From: Mesostigma viride
Lineage: Eukaryota > Streptophyta > Mesostigmatophyceae > Mesostigmatales > Mesostigmataceae
Direction of reading: 5' to 3'
Assembly (NCBI GenBank): GCA_009746045.1
Contig: RPFO01000253.1
Span: 4,738,332 to 4,802,331 of the forward strand
DNA: 64,000 nucleotides
The position numbers and the translations under genes are program-made. Below the pieces are notes generated by a model that saw only the letters and a list, made by a program, of their open reading frames with translations, was not told the DNA's origin and did not search any database. The first letter of the stretch is position 1, and every line of letters starts with the position of its first letter. Shown piece by piece: positions 11,740-22,643 of the stretch.

Positions 11740-11985
11740 CAAGAAGAGGTGGATGAGGATTGTCCAGGCTCACACGCCAGCCCCTGTGGGCAAGCCCCCA
11801 TCCCCCCAAGAGGAAGGTGCACTTTGCTGAGTAGAGTAGCTAGGGTTTTCTAGATTAGATTAGCTCGGTTTCGCGGCTTTGCCCACCTCCATCCATCCAG
11901 CAAGGAATATGTGCTACATGATATCCCAACGGAGTCATGTTATCAAGGAGACAACAAAATGTTATAATTTAATTTAATTTAATTA
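11740..11985 (+). mobile_element. LINE family 2, 3' end fragment (tail at right)
   Basis: The start reads the last codons of the family 2 ORF2 (RWMRIVQAHTPAPVGKPPS region, compare 49500-49590). The 3' untranslated region follows, with ATGATATCCCAACGGAGTCA and a TTATAATTTAATTTAATT tail. It lies head-to-head with the 11301-11460 fragment, with both tails pointing outward. Confidence 0.7.
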
Positions 11986-12290
11986 TATGTATGCTCGAGT
12001 GACGCATTCACTAAATTCACCTTGTTTCATCCCATGGCTGCAATGGTTGGGGACGGTCACCGCACATTCATTAACAGGCTTTACAAAGGGTACTAATTGG
12101 TTTTCAATTATTTTTTTCACTTAGATTGCGTCACGCGGGCATAAGTCCTCAGTGGGACTTGGGAATTAATAAAGGGGCCTACATGATGGCCACACATGAA
12201 GCATGTGCAACAAATACACTTGAGGGTGAGATGACGGGTGTACAATAGTCTTAGATGAGTGTAGAACAGTCTGAGCACAATGTTAACCCA

Positions 12291-12342
12291 TTAATTAATT
12301 AATTAATTAATTAATTAATTAATTAATTAATTAATTAATTAA
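12291..12342. repeat. TTAA tetranucleotide microsatellite
   Basis: About 13 perfect TTAA units. Shorter or similar tracts occur at about 15027-15081, 29695-29710, 47503-47526 and 48481-48500, so this motif is a common microsatellite in this genome. Confidence 0.95.
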
Positions 12343-12780
12343 GGGGAGGGGATATGCCTAAAGGGCACTTTTCTGGAAACCATACCTATGCATGTGCTAA
12401 AAATCCAATTATGATTGGGAACCATAAATATGATTAAAAAAAAAAATTCCAACCACTTGGAGGGGGTACTAGCCCCCACCAGATGCCGGTTACGCGCTAA
12501 AAATAGAAAAAGACGCTACTTTTGGCATATTTTCCCTAGGACAATGGGCAAACATATTTGGACCAAATCATATATTTCCATTTAGTTCCCCCACTTTTGA
12601 GAAAGTCTGTCTAATTTTGAGCACAAAATAATGATGTTTAGACACATTGATGGATTTTCCCGCAAAAAGGGTACTTTTTTTCACTAAAAATAATAAAACA
12701 AATCATAAACACATGGAATCATGCCATATCTTATATTTTCAAATACTAGAGAGGGGGGGACATGCAGCCCCAAATTTTCA

Positions 12781-13250
12781 GGTCATTCTGACAAGCGCAG
12801 CCCTATTTGATGGATATTCCTAGATTGCCACCTGTGATGACGCTGACGGAGGTTTTAGCTAGTATTTAACCACACTAACACCCCTTAATACATCTAAGCC
12901 ACGTGAAAACTGGCCAAACCACACACTACCATCCTCTGCACATATGGTACCTCCAATGTTCCAGGTTTGACGACGTTCTGACAAGAACTGCCCAAGTTAC
13001 AACCATTCCAAGACGGCCACCCATGTAGACACTACAAGGAAATTATAGTAACCATTCAGCCACACTAGCACCTCCTTCTTCATCAAAGGCATCTGCAAAC
13101 TGACCAAAGCACACATAATTAACTCTTGCACGCTGACGGCAACGCATGCTCAACGTGGGGGTCATTGTGACAAGAACTACTCAAGTTGATGGGTTTCCTA
13201 TATGACCACCTGACAAGGCGCTAAGGACCACTCAGTAAGTTAGTAACCCC
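12781..13250. repeat. Diverged ~190-bp tandem repeat (three units)
   Basis: Three units are registered by a TTCTGACAAG/TTGTGACAAG block at 12786, 12976 and 13165. Each is followed by a CCACACTA/CCCACAG-type string and ACTGGCCAAACCACACA or ACTGACCAAAGCACACA. The units are strongly diverged. No coding potential was seen. Confidence 0.55.
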
Positions 13251-13460
13251 ACAGTGCCACTTCTTATGCCATCCAACAAGCACCTAAACCATGCTGAGTA
13301 TGTTTACAATGTACAAAGGGGTGGCCACGCACCTCATATGTCTTCATCATCACTCCAGCATGGCCAGCCTTGTAAATATTCTGATCAGACACTCCGCAAA
13401 GGTGAAAACCTTTGCGTTCAGTGCCAGGCCGCGGAAAACGCGGAAAACGCGATCTGCAAA

Positions 13461-13522
13461 TGAATCCGACCGGAATCGAACTGGGGACCTCTCGCACCAA
13501 TTTTGCTGACTATAGGATGGAC
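13461..13522 (-). other. tRNA-Pro-like 3' half (pseudo-tRNA or SINE promoter)
   Basis: The minus strand reads a TTGG anticodon-loop-like string, GTGCGAGAGGTCCCC, and the B-box AGTTCGATTCC, the arrangement of the 3' half of tRNA-Pro(UGG). The 5' side (TATAGTCAGC) does not pair as an anticodon stem and no acceptor stem is formed. It is therefore a degenerate tRNA copy or the head of a tRNA-derived SINE, not a functional tRNA gene. Confidence 0.4.
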
Positions 13523-13539
13523 GTCTCCGGTTACCATGG

Positions 13540-16480
13540 CATCGCCAACTTACACCTACAGTCATCCGCAAAAGTTCTCCTGTCCGGGGAGTGATGCAAG
13601 CCTTTCGGATTTGGTACTAGATAAATCACTCGAGATCTGTGTGTAGGAGTACTACACACGTGTCTGCACGCGAGACTTGTTCAGTCTCGCACCGTGAGAC
13701 GGGCTGAACACGGCTGAAACCTTCTTTTTAGTAGAAGGGGGCGTAGCCGATACTATCGAAATCAGATTGTAAATATGTTCATAGCCTTGACGATGGTAGC
13801 CCTAATATGCCTAAGCAGCATTTCCTATGTTTCTCCCAGGTTAGAGTGTAAGGTTGATGCCAACCAAGCTAATCAACTCAACAACACCTCCTAAACTGTC
13901 CTCCCCGGCATGGATGACAAACTGGGACTATGGAGGGCAAGGAACCAAGCAGGAACATGGTATATATAGCTTGCATGCAGTCATGCATGTCAACCATGGT
14001 TGGCTCAGCACATTGTAGTCTTGTCACATCATCATAACAAAGGAAAGCTCAAACGACCATTGGTGCCAGCTATCTACATGCAGTCACACAAATGCAATAT
14101 CTCCAACATCATCATCACTAAAACACTTCCATCCCTGCACGATAAAATGCAAAGAAACCACTGGCGGCCCTTCAGCGCATGAGCGCTGTGATGCCGCTGT
14201 GGCCTGAGAAGAGAGGGTGCGTCACTCTCAAACAACAAGAAGCGTCCATACGCACAACATCCTTGCCGGAACACGTTTTATGAAATGCCTTATACCTTCC
14301 CAAAGAGCTATAGGCTGCGACTGAAGCGGCCCTGATCACGGCATCAACGAAAACAATCTAAAGCTGCCAGGTATTCGACAACACAACGGCAAGCGACGGC
14401 GAGCTAGCTGGCGGAAACTGCCCAAAAAGAACGCAAAAAAACTCGAACGACGAGCTCATAGAAGAAAGCACTGATAGCAGATAACATTCGCGACAAATCT
14501 GTACCTCGCCCTCGTAAATCCCTCACCCAGGCGCGCAACAACAGCCGTTCTTCCATGGACAGGTCAGACACGCACTGCGCAGGTATGAACAATTACTTAC
14601 CGATAATGGCCGAAAATCTGGCAAAAAGCACCAGATCGGTTTAGAATTCGATGCAACCGATACTAACGCCTGCTTCACGGTCAGAACACCGCCCAAAACC
14701 GCGATTTTACAGCCGCTATCATGAATTCTATTTCATTCCGCGCGACCAAAAAATTCAGATTACCCCCCATGCCGATGGCATAAAAAAACAACAGCGATAT
14801 TGTAAACCAGCTGATTTCCGCCACAAACTAACATCATAAACGCATCGTCTTTTAGATTCGAGTAAAAATTTTGCATTTCGCCTGCCCTGGTGTGGTAGTT
14901 TCGCCTGAACGCAGTCGCCATGGCCACTTCCGCAAGGGGTGCGCGCACCGTGCACGTGAAATTTATCACCTTCGGTTCCGGCGCGAATTTTTTGGCGCCA
15001 AAAAATTCGGGCATGTCCCGTCCCCTTAATTAATTCATTAATTAATTAATTAATTAATTAATTAATTAATTAATTAATTAATGTAAACCCATAGCGATCA
15101 TTTAGCGACCATGAGTGCGACCATGAGTGTGAGTCCACCCTGAATGCACCAATTCTTTGCCAACAGCTACGGTATAATAATTGCCCCGAAATGGCTAGCA
15201 ATATCAAGCGAAGCTACCTGACCGGTCCCAAACAGGCGTGGGGGTCATTGACACACACAACCTCAATCCTGCACATGGCTACGGCCGGCATGTCGAACTT
15301 GTAACCAATTAGGCCTAAAAGGCTCAGCCTAGCAATTAACTCACCATGGACCACCATTTCTAGGCGTGACATGTGGCAACAAAGTTGCATGCACATACTA
15401 TAGAAGGCACATAAATGGTGTTCATCTCGTTGTATAATGGTCTACATTTTTGTATATACTGCCATCCTGGCATCACGGGCCGCATGTCCCAAAAGCCAAT
15501 CGCAAGATGTAGTAGCAGTGTACACTATTTCAATCCACTAAAAGCATTACCCTAACACACGTACGCACAAAGCATTACAGCAAATGACACATCGATCACT
15601 ACCATTATGACATGCGACACATTATGCTATATATGAAATCCTTCACTTTCACTCACGAGATATACAACCAAGTTGATATGCAGAAAGCCATATAGGAAAG
15701 GCACGCATTGTTACAGCGTTCTGTTGCCTTTCACGACAATTTCATAACATGCTTTCTTGGAAATTTACAGCGACGTATGTGCAGGCAGGGCATGGTAAGC
15801 ATAGAAGACGAGAGATGGAAGCAGGGTCGGGTTGTGTGTGTGTGTGGTGGTGGTGGTGGGGGGGGGGGGAGGCATAAGGCAGGATGGTCGATCAGGAGGG
15901 GAGGGAGAAAGTGGGGCTGGTATGACCCAGCGCTTTCAGACGAGAAAACGCCCGTTCTCAGGTAAGCGTACATCCATAATGTCTTCCGTCATTAGTCGAC
16001 CACGCCCAACGGGTTTCAGGAGGGGGAAAAAGCTTAGCCTCAGTGCTTTTATTGTGACTAGTAAAGACCAGGCTTGACAATACTCTAAGCTTACAGGTAT
16101 GAATCCCAGGGACGTAAAAGGTTCGTCGTCTCAATTTACCATAGGACCTTACGACCAATTATACCTTGGGCAAACATCCAAATGCCTTTTGTAAGACCGG
16201 CGCGACCCATGCAAGGAGTAATAGCGGTATTAATTAGGACGAGACCATAGCAACACTAGCTAAAGGCCTAAATATTAGAACACACCCGGCACTCAAGTCT
16301 GCACTACGTTTCCGTGGCCATACTAATAAAGGGCGGGCTAGCTTGACTTTGCGTTCCCTAACAATGCACCCAGTAATTCCTTTTCTCAGAGAAATAATTC
16401 CTCATTAGGTAGTCACGGTGAAGTGCCATTGTGCTCAAGTCCCGTATGCCGGGCAGCATGCACGCCATCGGCCCTGTTTC
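13540..16480. other. Gene-poor stretch with a TTAA tract
   Basis: No gene is supported. Short open frames (60-85 codons) show no recognisable motif. The segment contains a TTAA microsatellite at about 15027-15081 and a GT/GGT run followed by poly-G at about 15832-15870. Confidence 0.3.
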
Positions 16481-16549
16481 CCGCGCTAATTCGTGTGCCG
16501 GCCCGGCGCGGCTTGTCTGGGCGCGTCGGATTTTAGTGCGGTATTGGCC

Positions 16550-16611
16550 CGGACCCCCGCACTCGCCCCCGCACAAGAGTTTTCTTCATCCTGGCCCGAA
16601 TAGGAGCTTCC
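16550..16611 (-). repeat. Dispersed 60-bp repeat, copy 2
   Basis: Inverted copy of 7763-7822, differing at a few positions. In both copies the CACGTACATG string lies just outside the conserved block. Confidence 0.6.
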
Positions 16612-16771
16612 CACGTACATGGCGGTACAGCCAATGGAAACCGTGCACCGTAGCGATAGGTCAGCAGGGCGGAGCGTCAATTAGTTGAGTTGAGTTGAGT
16701 TTATTGTTTATTCCCGCGCCGGCGTACCGACAGGGTTGTGGATCCAACGGCTGGCCTGCCTTGTTGTTGTT

Positions 16772-17313
<542 letters not shown>

Positions 17314-17436
17314 GTGACTTGTGTCCCATGCCGCAGTGAGTCAGCAGCCGAGGGCCGGATGTATTTAGTATCGGTGGTCCTGTCTTATGGGATACAAGGG
17401 GCCAAACCGCAGTATCGCAACAAGAATCGCAAGTTG

Positions 17437-17481
17437 ATGTTGTTGTTGTGTCCCACGCCGCACGCCGCACATGGGCAGCAG
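17437..17481 (-). mobile_element. Micro-insertion: (CAA)n-tailed ~45-bp retroposed fragment
   Basis: A ~45-bp block with short TTG repeats, TGTCCCACGCCGCAC and ATGGGCAGCAG is flanked by direct repeats: GAATCGCAAGTTG at 17424-17436 and GAATCGCAACTTG at 17483-17495 (one mismatch). This fits target-primed insertion of a severely 5'-truncated element with a (CAA)n 3' tail. A second example with its own flanking repeat is at 62799-62845. Confidence 0.55.
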
Positions 17482-17544
17482 AGAATCGCAACTTGGCAGA
17501 GAAAATAAATATACCCATGTCCTAGAACATAAATAAATATACCC

Positions 17545-18122
17545 TTCATGTCCCACGTAGCTCCCACAAAAACCAGCATCTTCATTAAAACAATAAGTGG
17601 AAGCATACATGTGACACTATTGACATGCCCGGAGGCACGCCGTTCAAGGCCCTTCATGAAGTACGTTGCCCTAGAGGCAACCAAGACAAGGGTGGGTGGG
17701 TGGGGAGCAAAGAAAGAGGCCGACAAAACCAGCCAGAGCGGCTTTTAGTCGCAAAACCTCCCTTATCCCTAGCTAACTGACGTCATTAAACCTTTATGTT
17801 CAGTGATGCTAGTAAGACGCTAACCGTACAGACCGGGGGTAGAATATCCCGAATCTGCACGGCTAGTATTAAATAATGCGTAGGTTGTTCTTTTCAGGGG
17901 CACTGCACCTCACGCCCCGTTCCGCCCGGGTATAATCAACCCAAGCGCGGAACGCACATTTTATTTAATTCATTTGTCAACCATGCACTATACTGCATCT
18001 ACTAATCACAAAAGCTCTAGCCAAACAGCTACGAGAAAACACTACGACATATAAGCCGCTCATCCAGCGGCCTCTTGTTCCCGCATTCACGTATAGAAGA
18101 AACTCCGTTCAAAGAACCCCGA
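17545..18122. repeat. Tandem duplication, copy 1 (blocks A and B)
   Basis: Block A (17545-17671, 127 bp) and block B (17705-18122, 418 bp) are separated by a 33-bp spacer. Both blocks recur with the same sequence in copy 2. No coding sequence is recognised. Confidence 0.9.
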
Positions 18123-19502
18123 TTCATGTCCCACGTAGCTCCCACAAAAACCAGCATCTTCATTAAAACAATAAGTGGAAGCATACATGTGACACTATTG
18201 ACATGCCCGGAGGCACGCCGTTCAAGGCCCTTCATGAAGTACGTTGCCCAATCACCCCCGCCCTGGCTTTCCCTTGAAGCCGCACTCCACCTTGCTCGTT
18301 GTCACAAGTGACCGCCCTGCCGCAAAACGGGAGCCCCCCACATCGGGAGGCGTGTGCCCGGCGGCTGTGGATGCATGGCCAGGCCCAAAAAGGCCCAGCG
18401 CATTTGCACTGCGACTGCGCACGGCCAGCCTATCATGACCCCTCTCGGGGCCCCGAGTCGGTACCGCTATGGCCGTCTCCCCATAGACCCGGGGTGCTTC
18501 GAGAAAAAACGTGGACCTAGCCCAGGCCCCGCCAGCCCGGATGCCCGAGGCCACAGCCCCAGGCACCTGGCTGAACGAGAGTCCGTTCAGCCAAGACCGC
18601 ATTCCCCCCCGAGGTTTCTATGCGTGGGAAAAAAATTTCTAGCTTAGGCGCTTTTCCCATCGCCGTCCCCAGCCCCAACCCCCCCCCCTCGGCGGAAGGC
18701 AATTGCAAAGTTTGCTGGCCAGCAGCAATTTCCGAAGAAAAAGCCTCAGGCCGCGGACCGAGACACGGGTCGCCAGTGCCAGCCATCCGGCTCCAACCCG
18801 GGGTGCAAGCATCCCCAGGTACGGAGCACCAGCTCGCGCACTGGGCCGACCAAGCGACAGTTGAGCACCTGTCACGGCACCCGGCCCACCAAAGACCCCA
18901 AGCTGGGGAAAAGGTGCGGACCGGAGGTAATCATTTTCTTTTCTTTTAGTTAACCGGGCGAGGAACTACGCCTGGCCGGTTAACAACTGGAAGTCTCACC
19001 ACTGGCCAAGTGGCCGGTGCAACCAGTGCTTTTGGGATTTTGCTCCGCAGCACCCATAGCTGCGGCTGCCGCCGCAACGACAACGAGCAAAGAAAGAGGC
19101 CGACAAAACCAGCCAGAGCGGCTTTTAGTCGCAAAACCTCCCTTATCCCTAGCTAACTGACGTCATTAAACCTTTATGTTCAGTGATGCTAGTAAGACGC
19201 TAACCGTACAGACCGGGGGTAGAATATCCCGAATCTGCACGGCTAGTATTAAATAATGCGTAGGTTGTTCTTTTCAGGGGCACTGCACCTCACGCCCCGT
19301 TCCGCCCGGGTATAATCAACCCAAGCGCGGAACGCACATTTTATTTAATTCATTTGTCAACCATGCACTATACTGCATCTACTAATCACAAAAGCTCTAG
19401 CCAAACAGCTACGAGAAAACACTACGACATATAAGCCGCTCATCCAGCGGCCTCTTGTTCCCGCATTCACGTATAGAAGAAACTCCGTTCAAAGAACCCC
19501 GA
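18123..19502. repeat. Tandem duplication, copy 2 with 835-bp GC-rich insert
   Basis: Block A' (18123-18249) directly abuts block B of copy 1, and B' is 19085-19502. Between them 835 bp of GC-rich DNA (18250-19084) replaces the 33-bp spacer of copy 1. The insert has open frames on both strands but no domain I recognise. The lack of visible divergence between copies implies a recent event. LINE sequence begins immediately after B' at 19503. Confidence 0.9.
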
Positions 19503-21774
19503 ATGTCCCTTCTACAAGACGATCAGTTTTATTTTGAGATCATGCAGCGTTGGAGCAATTGATTGGCGAACTCACAAGGATAGCTACACTGATGACTGCT
19601 GCACGTGGATGCAGGAAGGCCTAGCCAAAATGCTAGCATATTCACATACCTACTCCCTAAACGTACGTCGCGAGAAAGGACGCGCATACAGTGAATTCAC
19701 CAACGCATAGTCAACAAGCTACCGTAGTACAGCTGAAACCCCACCTAAACCATTACGAACAAGCTCGACTTCAAAGTTCACAAACTGAACTCGACAAACT
19801 CCGTTTTCAGTTGAAAGACACGCCCTAGCTTTAGACTCTGAAAATCTGTGGTGGCATCAGGTAGGCGAACGCATGACAAAAGATTTTTTCGCACTTATTC
19901 CACCACTAAAATCCAACTCAATCATCTCAGAAATCCAGGATGAACAAGGCACACACACGGCCACAACCCCCATCCTAGAAAGTGGACATCGTTTCTACAC
20001 CTCGCTGTTCCAAAATGAACCCCACCCTGAAGCCGACGCGGCCATAGCAAAAATTTTACAAGCTATCCCACGCCGCCTCACACTTGCGCAACAACACCAA
20101 CTAGACCAAACTCCCTCCATGGAGGAGGCTACTAATGCCATGCAAAAACATCCGGACCGGTAGTGCCCCAGGGGTGGATGGGCTTCCCATCGAGTTTTGG
20201 AAAACTTTTTGGTCCCTTTTACACGTAGATTTCTATCAATGCATACTAGAAATTTGGCAACGTGGACAGATTACGGGTCAATGGGCCGAATCAGCCCTCA
20301 TTTTATTGTTCAAAAAGGGTGACAAAACACAATGGAAAAATTACCGGCCAATACGCCTCCGTACGGTTGCGTACAAAATCATTAGCAAAATAATTCAGCA
20401 AAGGCTATACTCTGTTCTAGACTGCCTTATCGGCCCAGAACAAGTAGGCTTCCGTGCTAACCTCCATATCAACGATAGCATCACCCTCATAATGGACATA
20501 GTAGAGAAGGCATGGCGCGACGACATCGCTGGCTTTATCCTCTTTTGGGACTAGCGTTTGACCGCATGTGCTGGGCGTACCTCCGACACATATTGATCGG
20601 CTTAGGGTTTGGCCCACGCATCCTAACTGTCATCATGGGAATGATCAAATCGCTAACATCCTTATAAACGGTCACAAATCTGCACTTGGCCACAGCTCAA
20701 GATCCCTCCCCCAAGGAGATTGTATGTCCCCCATCTTGTTCCTACTGGCACACGCAGGATTGTTTTGGCTCCACCTGCACGACCCTCGTCTGCAGGGCTT
20801 CCCGCTTGCAGGCAGTGCCAAAGGTATTGTACAAATAGCCTATGTGGATGACACCACCAATGTTTGCATCTCTCTACAGGAAGTGAATGCTGTCTTGGAA
20901 AATATCAACACGTACTCTGTGGCCTCACAACAACGATGCAACGTGCAAAAGTCCACAGGACTGCACGTACATCGGCAAACCCAACCCATCTCGGATAACC
21001 CCCTCTCACCTGGCCATGACATGGGTCAAACCAGGTGAACACCATCTTTTGCACAACTGCCCAATTGGCTGCACGCCAGACTCAGGGACGTTTGGCTGAA
21101 CATCGTGCGTTTTTATATGACGAAACCAACCACGTGGGCAAACTTGCAGGAGTGCTCCTCACGGCAGGGCGGTGGGGTGGCGTCCAGCGGATGAGCTTAC
21201 GAGGAAAATAACTGATCGTCAACCAACTCTTGTTCTCCAAGGTTTTATACTACTGTCTGGCACACCCTCCCAACGATCATACCATACAGCTTATCCAACG
21301 CATAGGCAGCAATTTTGTTTGGAAACAGGAAGGTTTGATATCTCACACGGTACATGGCTGGATCAGCCGGGATATGTCCTTCATGTCATGGTTGCACGGT
21401 GGTCTAGGGCTACACAACATACAATGGCGATTGTGGTCGACATGTATGCTAAACAAGTGATCAGCGTGTACATGGAAGTGAATACGCACCCTGGCTGCAT
21501 GTTGGCAAAAGAGTCCCTCTCAGCTATTTACACCCATGCTAATGGCACATCATGCATGGCACCTTGACGCTGGAGTACTTGGCTGCACACTGATATCATA
21601 CAAGGGGCTCCCCTGGTAATGGTCGCGCCTATGGTTAGGCTATCACAAGCTCAAACCTGGGCGCCTCGTTCTTCCCACCACTCGTGAGCAGGTTGCACGA
21701 CAGATCCTTTATTTCAATGATTTGATTGTGGACAATGCGCGCAAGCCCTTGGGCACGTTACATGGGCACAACCC
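19503..21774 (+). pseudogene. LINE A, 5' part of a split non-LTR retrotransposon (RT domain)
   Basis: This is a 5'-truncated copy of the same LINE family as the minus-strand element at 22.6-28.6 kb. Frames read WMQ..., then VGERMTKDFFALIPPL, SAPGVDGLPIEFWKTFW, LLFKKGDKTQWKNYRPI, LIGPEQVGFR, SLPQGDCMSP and AYVDDTTN (the catalytic YxDD box). The thumb and connection region follows, up to GTLHGHNP at 21774. Frameshifts and stops interrupt it (for example a stop in place of the codon before AFDR near 20553). The reading resumes at 29996 (PYAGFLCASPP...), showing that everything from 21775 to 29995 was inserted later. Confidence 0.85.
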
Positions 21775-22378
21775 GGGTTGGTCTGTACGCCGTACGGATG
21801 CGAAAAAATGCGGGATAAAGCCTTGGATAAAGCATATTTTAGGCCTCCGCGTATTATACGCGTACTTTACTTCAGACTACGCGGTTTGGACTTAGAATTT
21901 TTCGGGGGTACCAGCGGGCAGCGGGCACTGGCGCGGTGCCCAGGTTCTGGGCGCGGCGCGCTCACTGCACAGTTGAGATTTTTACTACTAGAAGTAGATG
22001 CGTACAGTTCTTTTCATAAAGCGCAAGCCTTGCAAAATGTTTGGCCGGTAGGAGACAGCTAGGACTAGGTACATAACGCATAATAACAGTGTGCCAGCAA
22101 ATGCCAGCTGTGCTACTGACAGGAGGGGGGACATCCAGCCAAAACAGCACACTCACTCGTGTGTCCGGCGCGGCACCTCCAAACGTGGAGCGGACTCCAA
22201 AAATGTGTCCGGCGGCAGAATTTTTGCGACGGAGTGTACTCCAGTCGAAAATTTTAGGGCGGCGCGAAGAAAAATTTTGTGGAGCTAACTCCTTTTGGCG
22301 GTCCGGCGCCTGGTTGTAGGAAAGGAGTGCGCTAGTGCGCTCTGGTGATCCCGCTAGCTCGGTCAGGCGTTTGATTTT

Positions 22379-22544
22379 CCAGGTAAGTAGGTGTACGTTT
22401 ATTCCAAATATAACCAGTAGTTAATCCCTGCTAAGCCTAGGGTATCAAGATGTCAGTGGCTAAAACGGAGCCTTACTAGACCACGGAAGCCACTGGACTT
22501 CTAATGGGTTGTCATTGGGCATGTGGGTAAAGATCCTCAGGGGT
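22379..22544 (-). mobile_element. Severely truncated LINE 3' end (166 bp)
   Basis: A near-identical second copy of the last ~160 bp of the LINE that follows at 22562 (compare 22564-22721, which shares CCAGGTAA.TAGGTGTACG and the CCTAGGGTATCAAGATGTCA region). It is flanked by GTCAGGCGTTTGATTTT at 22362-22378 and 22545-22561, the same sequence that ends the big LINE at 28561-28577. Confidence 0.85.
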
Positions 22545-22643
22545 GTCAGGCGTTTGATTTTTCCAGGTAAATAGGTGTACGTTTATTCCAAATATAGCCA
22601 GTAGTTAATCCCTGCTAAGCCTAGGGTATCAAGATGTCAGTGG

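Noticed and set aside
15027-15081. TTAA arrays as piggyBac target hot spots or CRISPR-like repeats
   Set aside because: Simple tetranucleotide microsatellites without spacers or associated genes.
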